64,000 bases of DNA from assembly GCA_965206395.1 (NCBI GenBank), contig CBDBJK010000007.1:1-64000 (forward strand). Reading direction: 5' to 3'. The notes under the pieces are model-generated. The model ran no database searches. It saw only the letters and a program-made list of their open reading frames with translations, and had not been told where the DNA came from. This stretch comes from CBDBJK01 sp965206395 (lineage in GTDB: Bacteria; Chloroflexota; Dehalococcoidia; Lucifugimonadales; CATOSD01). A program made the position numbers and the translations under genes. This document shows, in pieces, positions 28,368 to 36,420 of this stretch; the first letter of the stretch is position 1, and each line of letters opens with the position of its first letter.

Positions 28368-29087
28368 CTAGGGCACGTCCATATTGCGCAGGCGGCGTAT
28401 CATCAGCCAGAAGAACACCACTGTTACCGCGATTGCGCCCACAATCGCGGTAGTTAACCCGATAGTACCATTTCCAAGTGATTCAAGGTCGTCTTCCGCG
28501 ATGCCGTACATAATGGCTATGGTGTAGCCTCTTACACTGAGGTAGCGTATTCCAGGAAGGAATGAGCTGAGTAATCCCTCCCATAAGAAAGCGTAGACGA
28601 GCGCGAATCCAAGAGCGCGAGTAGTCATAAGTCCTGACCAGGTGAAAATCGCGGAGTAGGCGACGACTCCGGCCAAAAGCGCCACCCCTACGGCGACCGC
28701 GACCTTGGTGTCGCCCTCGAATCCTATCAGTGTTGCGACAACACCGCTCGCAACTATTAGAGGGCCGCCGACAATCATTACCGCCAGGAACTTCGGCAGA
28801 ACAATGCGCCATCTCGAAATCGGCTTCATCACCAGATAGCTCAATGTCCGGTCTTCAAGCTCGTTGCCAAACGCGACGGTAGCCAGCGCCATCATCACTA
28901 TTGGCAATATGGCCGCGACTATCAAGAGATCCACTATACGCGAGGTGGCCTCTTTGGTGTTGCTGTCATCCCCTGCGACCATAATCAAAGCCATTATTCC
29001 AACTGGCAGCAACCCGATTAACCCGATCAACACGAGTCTCCATCGGCCAGTCAGTTGGTGTAACGAAAGCCGAAACAGTGTTCCCAT
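28368..29087 (-). CDS. ABC transporter permease (last gene of operon)
   Basis: 239 residues with about six membrane helices (LVLIGLIGLLPVGIMALIMV, IVAAILPIVMMALATVAFG, and so on) and the ABC2-type cytoplasmic motif NELEDRTLSYLVMKPISRWRIVLPKF, as in NatB/YhaP or Cu-processing NosY-like permeases. Its ATG overlaps the stop of the ATPase gene (TGATG), so it is translated with it. Substrate unknown. Confidence 0.85.
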   Translation of the reverse strand: MGTLFRLSLHQLTGRWRLVLIGLIGLLPVGIMALIMVAGDDSNTKEATSRIVDLLIVAAILPIVMMALATVAFGNELEDRTLSYLVMKPISRWRIVLPKFLAVMIVGGPLIVASGVVATLIGFEGDTKVAVAVGVALLAGVVAYSAIFTWSGLMTTRALGFALVYAFLWEGLLSSFLPGIRYLSVRGYTIAIMYGIAEDDLESLGNGTIGLTTAIVGAIAVTVVFFWLMIRRLRNMDVP

Positions 29088-30019
29088 CAGGCATCTGCCA
29101 GATAGCTGAATACGCTTTCGAGAGAATCATCGAGCGGTTCAACTCTCAGCAATCGCACATTCTCGTGCTGAGCGAGGCGGGGAACAACTCTCTGAAGAGT
29201 GGTTACGTTTTTGCTCAGCACGATCAAGGTACCATCGGGGTCGACGTTGACTGATTCCACTTCGTCTTCCTTGATGAGCGCCGCTGCCATAACACGCGGC
29301 TCACCACAGACGATTCGCACCCTGTATGGCCGCTCGTCTAGCTTTGCGCGAATGGCGCGATAGTCTCCGGCGGCGGCCAGTTTCCCGCTCACCATGAGCA
29401 AGATGCTTCCGGCAAGTGTCTCGACCTCTTCGAGGATATGGGACGATATGAGGATAGTTCGTCCCTGCTTGGCTAAGTCTTGAAGGAGGTCCTGGAACTC
29501 GATTCGCTGGCGAGGGTCTGTGCCATTGAGAGGCTCGTCCAGCATCAGTATCTCCGGGTCATGCACAAGCGTCGCCGCGAGCCGGATACGCTGCCTCATT
29601 CCGCGAGAGTAGGTGCCGACAGACCTGTCCTGAACGTCTACCAGATTCACGGCGTCGATTGCGCGGTTCACGGCGTCGTCAAGCTGACCAAGGCCCTGCA
29701 ACTGGGCCGAGAACCGGACGAACTCGCGCCCTGTGTAGAAATCATACAGGGCGTCGTGCTCAGGCATGACGCCCACTCTGCGATATAGCTCTGGGTTGTC
29801 GCGCACTGGCTCGCCGAGCATGGTCACTTCGCCTTCCGAAACCCTAGCAAGGCCAGCCATCATATGCAGCAGCGTGGTCTTACCTGCCCCGTTTGGCCCC
29901 AGAAGTCCGGTGATGCCTGGATACACCTCAAGTGAAACGTCGTTAACGGCAACTACGCTGCCGAACCACTTGGACACACCCTGAACGGTGATGGTTGGTT
30001 CGCCTTTTTGAAAGCTCAT
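29087..30019 (-). CDS. ABC transporter ATP-binding protein
   Basis: 310 residues. Walker A GLLGPNGAGKTTLL, Q-loop region MPEHDALYDFYTGREF, signature YSRGMRQRIRLAA, Walker B EILMLDEPLNGTDP and H-loop ISSHILEEVE are all intact. It has a C-terminal extension of about 90 residues as in CcmA/NatA-type export ATPases. ATG 30019 is favoured because it overlaps the stop of the upstream permease (ATGA); a longer frame from 30043 is less likely. Confidence 0.9.
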   Translation of the reverse strand: MSFQKGEPTITVQGVSKWFGSVVAVNDVSLEVYPGITGLLGPNGAGKTTLLHMMAGLARVSEGEVTMLGEPVRDNPELYRRVGVMPEHDALYDFYTGREFVRFSAQLQGLGQLDDAVNRAIDAVNLVDVQDRSVGTYSRGMRQRIRLAATLVHDPEILMLDEPLNGTDPRQRIEFQDLLQDLAKQGRTILISSHILEEVETLAGSILLMVSGKLAAAGDYRAIRAKLDERPYRVRIVCGEPRVMAAALIKEDEVESVNVDPDGTLIVLSKNVTTLQRVVPRLAQHENVRLLRVEPLDDSLESVFSYLADA

Positions 30020-30906
30020 ACCCTGAGCCTCCGATAACGCCACCAGAGTAAGAAGCCAGGCACGGCAATAAGCAGCAAGTACCAGCCGATGATAATGGCG
30101 TTTGGTTGCTCGCTGGCGAATCTGCCAATAGCCTCGGATTGGTCAAACATCTTGTCGAAAATCATGTCGTTTATGTACACCGGCATGCTGCCAATGTCTA
30201 TCATGGCAAACCACTTTCCCGCGCTGCCTTCGATTGCTTCTTTGAGGATAGCGCCGGTGGCGGCTGTAATAAACCAGAGGCCTATGACGATCACGGCGGC
30301 GTAAGCGCGGCGAGTGGTATATGCTGCGGCGGCAAGGGGCATTGTAGTCGTGAAGAGGGCCAGCACCGCGCCAGCGCCGATGAAGCGTGGAATATCAAGC
30401 CAGTTGTCACGAAGGTAGTCGAGTGAGTCAGCTGCGCCAAGAATAAATCCAATTGTCAGTAGTAGTTGCGGCATATATATCATAACCAGCGTTACAGAGA
30501 AGAAGGCCAGCCATCGACCCACTACATAATCGGTAGTCGTCAGCGGCCGGACGAGATAGAGGTTGATGACTCCATTGCGTCTATCTGCCACAAGCAGTTC
30601 AGGCGCGATGATGGCTGAGAAAATTATCAAGGGTATTATGGCACCCTGATAGTATTCGGCCTGGCCCGGTAAATCTTCGACGACGCCTCCGATAGTGGAT
30701 GCGAGCAAGGTGAACACCAGCGCGGGGACCATTAATGCGAGGAAGAGCAGGCCAGGCAACACTTTGGACACCATACCGCGACCCAGGCCTAGCGAGGTTC
30801 GGATGCCGTTTATCCACAGAGCCTTTCGAGCGCGAGCGCGCCCTTCCCGCTCACCTGTGTAGCGCTGATAGCCAATGTCGAAGACTTCGCCGCGAGACTC
30901 GGTCAT
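30016..30906 (-). CDS. ABC transporter permease
   Basis: 296 residues, six membrane helices, with an N-terminal cytoplasmic segment (DIGYQRYTGEREGRARARKAL) and the ABC2 motif LLVADRRNGVINLYLVRPLTTTDYVVGRWLAFF. It is the second gene of the four-gene operon, overlapping the upstream ATPase by 4 nt (ATGA) and the downstream ATPase likewise. It pairs with one of the two ATPases. Confidence 0.85.
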   Translation of the reverse strand: MTESRGEVFDIGYQRYTGEREGRARARKALWINGIRTSLGLGRGMVSKVLPGLLFLALMVPALVFTLLASTIGGVVEDLPGQAEYYQGAIIPLIIFSAIIAPELLVADRRNGVINLYLVRPLTTTDYVVGRWLAFFSVTLVMIYMPQLLLTIGFILGAADSLDYLRDNWLDIPRFIGAGAVLALFTTTMPLAAAAYTTRRAYAAVIVIGLWFITAATGAILKEAIEGSAGKWFAMIDIGSMPVYINDMIFDKMFDQSEAIGRFASEQPNAIIIGWYLLLIAVPGFLLWWRYRRLRV

Positions 30907-31805
30907 CTGGGATTGCCTCTGAATATGTCGGTCAGTTGATGGCGGAGTGGCGCTAGCCGACGCAGGCGGGCGTCTACTTCTACGATGGCGTCTCGAATAG
31001 CATCGTACTCATCTTCGCTGCTCTGCTCGACGACTATTGCAACGCCATCGATCGTCGATTCGATGCCTCTCGCCTTCAGCGCGACCACAAGCTCGTCGCG
31101 GTTGTCATCAACCTCTATATAGATTGTTTGCGTCTCCTGAATAAATCCGGATACTTCGCCCTCTTCGATGACCTGACCGCTGTCTAGCACGATGATGCGG
31201 TCGCAGACGCGCTCGACGTCGCCCATCAGGTGAGAAGAAAGCACAATGCTGATACCGAACTCCTTGCCGATGCGCCGTATGAGGTCTAGCATATCTTCGC
31301 GGCCCATCGGGTCAAGCCCTGCTGTCGGCTCGTCTAAAAGCACGATAACAGGGTCGTGAACGAGCGCCTGAGCCAGCTTCACCCTCTGTTTCATCCCAGT
31401 AGAGTATTCGCTAATGGAGCGGTATCGCTCCTCATCAAGCCCAACGTGTCGCAGTATGTCCGCCGCGCGAGTGCGAGCCTCGGAGGGCGGAAGGCCGCTT
31501 ACTTGCGCCATGTGCGACAGGAACTCAGACGCGGTAATCGCGGTAGGAAGACAGTCGTGTTCGGGCATGTATCCAAGACGCGCCCGAACCGTAATCGACT
31601 CGTAAGGCTCCTCGTCGAGTACCTTCGCGGAGCCTTCGGTAGGCTTCAAAAGCCCCAGAAACAGCTTGATGGCGGTGCTTTTACCAGCACCGTTAGCACC
31701 GAGCAGTCCGGTTATTCCCTCATGGATTTCAATATTCACCGAGTCCAGTGCGGTAGTAGCTCCGTATTTCTTGGTAAGGGCGTCGGCTTTAAGTAGAGGA
31801 GGCAT
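30903..31805 (-). CDS. ABC transporter ATP-binding protein (first gene of operon)
   Basis: 300 residues from ATG 31805 (MPPLLKADALTKKYG). Walker A GLLGANGAGKSTAIK, Q-loop MPEHDCLP, signature YSTGMKQRVKLAQ, Walker B VIVLLDEPTAGLDP, H-loop LSSHLMGDVE, plus a C-terminal domain. The upstream in-frame TTG (31841) gives 12 more residues but homology begins at the ATG; no good ribosome site is visible for either. Leads a tightly overlapping ATPase-permease-ATPase-permease operon. Confidence 0.88.
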   Translation of the reverse strand: MPPLLKADALTKKYGATTALDSVNIEIHEGITGLLGANGAGKSTAIKLFLGLLKPTEGSAKVLDEEPYESITVRARLGYMPEHDCLPTAITASEFLSHMAQVSGLPPSEARTRAADILRHVGLDEERYRSISEYSTGMKQRVKLAQALVHDPVIVLLDEPTAGLDPMGREDMLDLIRRIGKEFGISIVLSSHLMGDVERVCDRIIVLDSGQVIEEGEVSGFIQETQTIYIEVDDNRDELVVALKARGIESTIDGVAIVVEQSSEDEYDAIRDAIVEVDARLRRLAPLRHQLTDIFRGNPR

Positions 31806-32197
31806 GAGGAGAATGTACAGCCGTGATAACGTCCTTGTCAAGCCAGTTTCGCCACCGTCGTGAACGCTCGCGTGGAATTCACCCCAAGGCGGTTTTCAAT
31901 CACATAGGCATGCGAACGAAGCTAACCCCTTCCTCCTTGGTGGTCTAATCGTGGTCTAACGAAGGTAGATATGCGGTTTGGATGGTACAATGGACATTGT
32001 CAGCGCATCGTAGTGTATTTTGAATTTACGTTGTCCTAGCACAGGGCTGTTACTATCCCTTTTCTTAGAATTTCGATAGAATTAACCCCCTGAAACCCTT
32101 CACATTCCGAGAGCATCTCTTTAGAATAACTTGATGTCGATAGTGACTGAATGTGGCCCGTTCCCGTTGCTGACGCCATTGGCAAACTATGTGAAAC
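31806..32197. other. Intergenic region, no gene seen
   Basis: A divergent spacer of about 390 bp between the ABC operon and the yceD operon. It has no ORF with a recognisable product and is more AT-rich towards 32000-32100. It should contain the ABC operon promoter, but I could not pick a convincing one. Confidence 0.5.
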
Positions 32198-32227
32198 TTG
32201 ACACAATATAGCGGATAGCCATAGAAT
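32198..32227 (+). promoter_or_regulatory. Sigma-70-type promoter of the yceD-rpmF-fabD operon
   Basis: A perfect TTGACA (32198-32203) and TAGAAT (32222-32227) separated by 18 bp. The predicted transcript starts near 32234, about 40 nt before the yceD start. Confidence 0.75.
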
Positions 32228-32272
32228 TACACTTTGAGCGGAGTCTGTAACACGTTGGGGAGGAGTGTTCAT

Positions 32273-32803
32273 ATGCGTTTTAATGTTTCGCAGATGTTGA
32301 AAGAGAGCATCGGCTCCACTCGCTCATATGAAGTCGACGAAGACCTCTCACTAGACGATGAAGCTTCAGCAAGTCATATAATAGGAAAGGTAAAGTTGCT
32401 TCGCACGGATCAAGGCATATGGTTGACCGCAGAGTTGGAATCTACGATGGTTTGCAGTTGCAGCCGCTGTCTTAGCGAATTTGAACAACTTATATATATG
32501 TCCATCGATGATGAGTATTTACCCACAGTGGATGTCGCTTCTGGTGCAAAGCTGAATTACTCGAACGAGGACGGGAATTTTCTCATCGATCAGGGCCATG
32601 TTATTGACATGGCCGAGGCTGTTAGGCAATACTTTACCCTCAATCTTCCGATGAAGCCTGTTTGCAGAGAGAACTGCGAAGGCATGTGCCTGACGTGTGG
32701 GGTCAACCTCAACGAGGCTGGCTGTACCTGCGATAAAATGAGAGGGGATGCGCGTTGGGGCGCCCTTCTGGAGGTTGTCTCGGCTAACGACAACGATGAT
32801 TAG
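32273..32803 (+). CDS. yceD: YceD/DUF177-family protein
   Basis: 176 residues of the DUF177 (YceD) family, linked to 23S rRNA accumulation and almost always encoded before rpmF, as it is here. Visible are the C-x-C-x2-C motif in MVCSCSRCLSEFEQ, the YxxDxD-like IDDEYLPT segment, and the C-terminal Cys cluster CRENCEGMCLTCGVNLNEAGC, which many members use to bind zinc. ATG 32273 follows GGGGAGGAG; the longer frame to 32234 would begin at the transcript start. Confidence 0.88.
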   Translation: MRFNVSQMLKESIGSTRSYEVDEDLSLDDEASASHIIGKVKLLRTDQGIWLTAELESTMVCSCSRCLSEFEQLIYMSIDDEYLPTVDVASGAKLNYSNEDGNFLIDQGHVIDMAEAVRQYFTLNLPMKPVCRENCEGMCLTCGVNLNEAGCTCDKMRGDARWGALLEVVSANDNDD

Positions 32804-32877
32804 AACGATGCTATCCGTGCCGCGAGTCCTGAAATTGCGTCGGCAAGGGTGATTAACCAGGGAAACGGAGTAATCAA

Positions 32878-33057
32878 ATGCCACCACTACCCAAGAAAAA
32901 ACACTCTAAGAAGCGCAAGGGCGGGCGCACCGCGCACTTCGGCCTGACTCCAGTCAGCCTGTCCGAGTGCCCTCAGTGCCGCAGCGTAAAACTGCCTCAT
33001 CGCGCATGTCCCACATGCGGATACTATAATGGCAGAGAGGTTGTTTCCACCGAGTAA
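32878..33057 (+). CDS. rpmF: 50S ribosomal protein L32
   Basis: 59 residues, starting MPPLPKKKHSKKRKGGRTAH with the basic N-terminus of L32, and the zinc-binding pattern C-x2-C-x9-C-x2-C (SECPQCRS, ACPTCGYYNGREV). GGAG lies 8 bp before the ATG. It follows yceD by 74 bp and precedes fabD, a standard L32 context. All four Cys are present, so this is the zinc-bound form. Confidence 0.95.
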   Translation: MPPLPKKKHSKKRKGGRTAHFGLTPVSLSECPQCRSVKLPHRACPTCGYYNGREVVSTE

Positions 33058-33120
33058 GAATACGGGCGATTTGCCAGTATCTATTGTTTGCCTTATCTTC
33101 ATCAGGCTCAGGAGATTTTG

Positions 33121-34080
33121 ATGACACTTAGGTTCATGACAGAAACCAGAGGCCCCAAGGTAGGGTATCTATTTCCCGGTCAGGGCGCTCAGGCTGTTGG
33201 AATGGCTCGAGAGCTGTACGATAACTCTCCGGCGGCGCGTTCCGTGTTCCATCAGGTTGATATGGCGCTCGAACGTCCGCTAACCAAGCTGCTATTCAAC
33301 GGGCCGGAAGAGGAGTTGCGTGAGACCGCAAACGCACAGCCTGCTATCATGGCAGTTAGCCTCGCGTGCATGAAGGCTATGGAAGAGAAGCTAGGCGTGG
33401 AGGCCATGCCGCAACCCGTAGTGATGGCGGGGCACAGCCTGGGAGAGTATACGGCACTGGCTGTTGCGGGTGTTCTTGATATCGCGGAGACAGCGCAACT
33501 CGTGCGGGCAAGGGGCGAGCTTATGCAAGAGGCCTGCGATAGCAACCCCGGCACTATGGCCGCCGTTCTGGGCCTGGATGAGATGACGTTGGAGGAAATC
33601 GCCAGAGAAACCGGCACATACGTCTCCAACATCAATACAGCGGAGCAGATTGTCATAAGCGGCGAGAGAATGGCAGTCGCGGCGGCGATGGACCTGGCTT
33701 CGGCTAGAGGAGCCAAAAAGGTTATTCCCTTGAGCGTCGGCGGCGCTTTCCACTCGGGCCTGATGGAACCGGCCAGGGCGGGCCTGATAGAAGTAATAAA
33801 CAGTCTTCCTTTCAAGGACCCAGAGGTTCCTATTATCGCCAATATTACCGGCAAACCACTGACGACCGCCGAGAGCGTAAAGCAAGAGCTTGTGGCTCAG
33901 ATATGCGGATGTGTTCAGTGGAAGCAGTCTATAGATTACATGATAGGCTCTGGCGTGGCAGATTTCGTTGAGGTTGGCCCAGGCAAAGCCCTTAGCGGTA
34001 TGGTCAAGCGCATCAACAAGAATGCCACCGTGACCTGCGTAGGTGATATCGACTCGATCTTGAGCCTACATAGGAACTAG
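33121..34080 (+). CDS. fabD: Malonyl-CoA:ACP transacylase
   Basis: 319 residues from ATG 33121, with AGGAG 8 bp upstream. It transfers malonyl from CoA to ACP for fatty-acid synthesis. N-terminal YLFPGQGAQAVGMARELYD, nucleophile Ser106 in GHSLGEYTALAVAG, the family Gln in GQGAQ, and the His of the dyad in GGAFHSGLM (His211) are all visible. It sits in an operon with yceD and rpmF upstream and nusB and acpP downstream; plsX, fabH and fabG, often found here, are absent. Confidence 0.95.
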   Translation: MTLRFMTETRGPKVGYLFPGQGAQAVGMARELYDNSPAARSVFHQVDMALERPLTKLLFNGPEEELRETANAQPAIMAVSLACMKAMEEKLGVEAMPQPVVMAGHSLGEYTALAVAGVLDIAETAQLVRARGELMQEACDSNPGTMAAVLGLDEMTLEEIARETGTYVSNINTAEQIVISGERMAVAAAMDLASARGAKKVIPLSVGGAFHSGLMEPARAGLIEVINSLPFKDPEVPIIANITGKPLTTAESVKQELVAQICGCVQWKQSIDYMIGSGVADFVEVGPGKALSGMVKRINKNATVTCVGDIDSILSLHRN

Positions 34081-34120
34081 AGTTCTTCAAAACTGCGTTA
34101 ATTTCCTTAAAGGCTTTGGT

Positions 34121-34546
34121 ATGGTAACCGCAAGTCTCTCGACCAAGAGACGCAAGACACGAATGATAGCCCTGCAAGTGCTGTACGAGGCGAGCGCAGT
34201 TGCGCACGATCCGTCGGTAATTCTTCGGCAAGTCGCAGAAGAGGAAGCCTTATCACCATCAGCAGAAACATTTGCGCGGAAGCTCATTGAGGGAGTGCTT
34301 GCAAATCGAACAGAAATCAACAAGATAATCACTACCCTCGCCCCAAGTTGGCCTATTGAGCAGATGGCCCTTGTGGACAGGAACATACTCAGTATGGCTA
34401 TTTATGAGATAATGCTCGGGGGTGAAACGCCCCCCAAAGTTGCCATTAATGAGGCGGTAGAAATAGCCAAGGTCTTCGGCAGTGACAGCTCTCCAAGGTT
34501 CATAAATGGAGTGTTGGGCTCCGTGATGGAGTCCACAAAAAAGTAG
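34121..34546 (+). CDS. nusB: Transcription antitermination factor NusB
   Basis: 141 residues, all-alpha RNA-binding protein that joins NusE in rRNA antitermination. The patterns RKTRMIALQVLYEAS, FARKLIEGVLANRTEINKII, WPIEQMALVDRNILSMAIYEI and PPKVAINEAVEIAKVFGSDSSPRFINGVLG are all NusB hallmarks. It is placed between fabD and acpP on the same strand. Confidence 0.93.
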   Translation: MVTASLSTKRRKTRMIALQVLYEASAVAHDPSVILRQVAEEEALSPSAETFARKLIEGVLANRTEINKIITTLAPSWPIEQMALVDRNILSMAIYEIMLGGETPPKVAINEAVEIAKVFGSDSSPRFINGVLGSVMESTKK

Positions 34547-34640
34547 AATAACCAGAAGGATACCGATTAAGGTTCAAAGCGCCTGCTCTGACCATGACAT
34601 ATATTAATAATTTTATCTTTTCGACCACGGAGGTGCCATA

Positions 34641-34901
34641 ATGGCGACAGTGCAGGAGCGCGTACAAACGCTCGTTGCCGACAAACTGGGTGTAGCGATG
34701 GACGAGGTAGTGCCGGAAGCCTCGTTCACCGAAGACCTGAACGCAGACTCGCTTGATCTAGTGGAGCTAATCATGGCCTTTGAGGAAGAGTTTGGCTCTG
34801 ATGACAGCCCGCTAGAGATTTCCGACGAGCAGGCCGAGAGCATTACCAGCGTGCAGTTGGCAATCAGCTTTCTGAAAGAGCAGGGCGTTCAGGACGAGTA
34901 A
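34641..34901 (+). CDS. acpP: Acyl carrier protein
   Basis: 86 residues, acidic, with the phosphopantetheine attachment site Ser37 in NADSLDLVELIM. Helix I (ERVQTLVADKLGV) and helix III (EISDEQAESITSVQLAISFL) fit ACP. GGAGGTG is well spaced before the ATG. It completes the small fatty-acid operon and is followed by two hairpin terminators. Confidence 0.95.
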   Translation: MATVQERVQTLVADKLGVAMDEVVPEASFTEDLNADSLDLVELIMAFEEEFGSDDSPLEISDEQAESITSVQLAISFLKEQGVQDE

Positions 34902-34951
34902 AGGTGTGCGATCTAGCACACACCTCGGTTCCCTCGGATAGTCAAACAACA

Positions 34952-34975
34952 GGGCAGGTCGTAAGGCCTGCCCTT
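34952..34975 (+). terminator. Hairpin after acpP
   Basis: GGGCAGG and CCTGCCC pair around an 8-nt loop, but only TT follows the stem, so it is a weak intrinsic terminator. Confidence 0.5.
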
Positions 34976-35096
34976 AAAACGTTACTGTATACTGCATAAA
35001 GATGGGGTTTTGCCTCTTCTGATGTGGCATACTCACGCCTACCCCTTCTCCAACTTTCCTCCTCTTCCGGGGAAAGATGCCTTGTTAAAAGACTAA

Positions 35097-35133
35097 TAGG
35101 CCGCTCCGAATTCACGGAGCGGCCTATTGTTGT
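35097..35133 (+). terminator. Strong hairpin terminator
   Basis: TAGGCCGCTCCG and CGGAGCGGCCTA form a perfect 12-bp stem around a 6-nt loop, followed by TTGTTGT. It ends the operon just before the IS cluster. Confidence 0.75.
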
Positions 35134-35145
35134 CGTTCGTATCTA

Positions 35146-36394
35146 GTGGTTCAACGTTTTTGTATTGATGGGTAGAGTGACTTTAGCTTGATGCGCGCAT
35201 CCTCGGTAGTGAAGCGCCAATCCACTCGTATCACATCCCGGTTGCGTTGATTCTGCCAAGCATTGACCTCGCCGCGCAGGATGTCTTGATTGGCAATCCG
35301 TCGGTCCAGGCACTGTCGAGCCAGCACACCGATCTCTATCTCCGCCATATTCAACCAACTCCCGTGTTTGGGAGTGTAGTGTATCTCCAGTCGCTCAGCT
35401 ATACGCCTCGCCTCAGCAGGCTCGAATGCCTCGTATAGCGAGGACAGCTTGTGAGTGTTGAGATTGTCCATTACCAGCACGATCCGGTCTCTGTCAGGGT
35501 AGTCCTCGTCGACCAGTTTCTTTATCACATGCGCCCAGTCCACCTTCGTGCGACGCTCTCTGACCTCGACTCGGCGCCATCCGTCCAACGGTGCAAACAG
35601 CATGAACAGGCTGCTCACTCCATTGCGCTCGTATTCGTAGTCGTATGCCGCCGATAAGCCGGGCGCTGCGGGACGCGGCACTCGCGTCTCCTTGACTTGC
35701 TGTTTGCTCGTCTCATCCATGCACACCAGAACCTCATTCCCATCGTACGGCCGTTGGTAGACCTCCAGTACGTCTTCCATCACGTCTTCCATCGCGCACA
35801 CAAACTCCGCGCTCTGACCGGGCGGGATGCACCAACTCTGCTTCAGCCACGGCTTCAGTTCGTTTTTTTTTAAGCGCCTGGCGAACCGTCTCGGTGCTAA
35901 TGGTCCCGACTATCTCACACTCGACCAACTGGTCAGCCAACAGCTTCAGGGTCCAACTGGCACGCCCCTCCGGCGGTTCCCCGCAGGCCATCGCTATCAA
36001 CCGTGCTTCACCTTCGCCGTCCAGTCTCTTTTGACGCCGACGCAGTTGCTTTTTGCGATTCAGCGCAGACTCGACCCCCTCCTCCACACAGCGCTTGCGT
36101 ATTCGCTCGACCGTTGACTGTCCCACACCGAGCGCGCTGGTGATGTCCGCGTCCTTCATTCCCCCGTCCGAGCGTGACTCATCGCTCATCAGCAGAATGC
36201 GCGCATGGGTCTGTTTGTACGCCGCAGCCCGACCGCGTGAGACCAAGGCGTTGAGTTCCTGTTGTTCGTCGGTAGTCAGTCTGATACGGTACTTCTTGGT
36301 AGACATCATGGTTCCTCCTCGGTTCAACGTTACGATTGAACCCCCAAGAGGAACAATGACTATCATGGTATTCATTTCAATGATGTTGGACCAC
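35146..36394 (-). mobile_element. IS630-family element, about 1249 bp, copy 1
   Basis: Ends start GTGGTTCAACGTTTT and, inverted, GTGGTCCAACATCATT; the flanking TA at 35144-35145 and 36395-36396 is the IS630 target. It is a near full-length copy; the second copy at 38162 is inverted and deleted. Confidence 0.85.
35151..36309 (-). CDS. IS630-family transposase (two frames joined at an A9 run)
   Basis: The N-terminal HTH half starts MMSTKKYRIRLTTDEQQEL after GGAGGAA and runs through SALGVGQSTVERIRKRCVEE to VRQALKK. At about 35862-35870 the coding strand has nine A residues. The continuous protein (KKNELKPWLKQSWCIPPGQ) needs one A fewer, or a -1 slip. The second half holds the DDE residues: VLVCMDETSKQQ, VLVMDNLNTH, and LNMAEIEIGVLARQ. 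A 12-bp duplication ATGGAAGACGTG sits just after the junction. Transcriptional slippage at A9 could make full-length protein; otherwise it is a pseudogene. Confidence 0.75.
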
Positions 36395-36420
36395 TAGTGG
36401 GTGTGGCCGAAAACTTCCAC

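Noticed and set aside
34976..35096. Possible small RNA between the two hairpins after acpP
   Set aside because: No promoter-like sequence or conserved fold that I can see; plain spacer.
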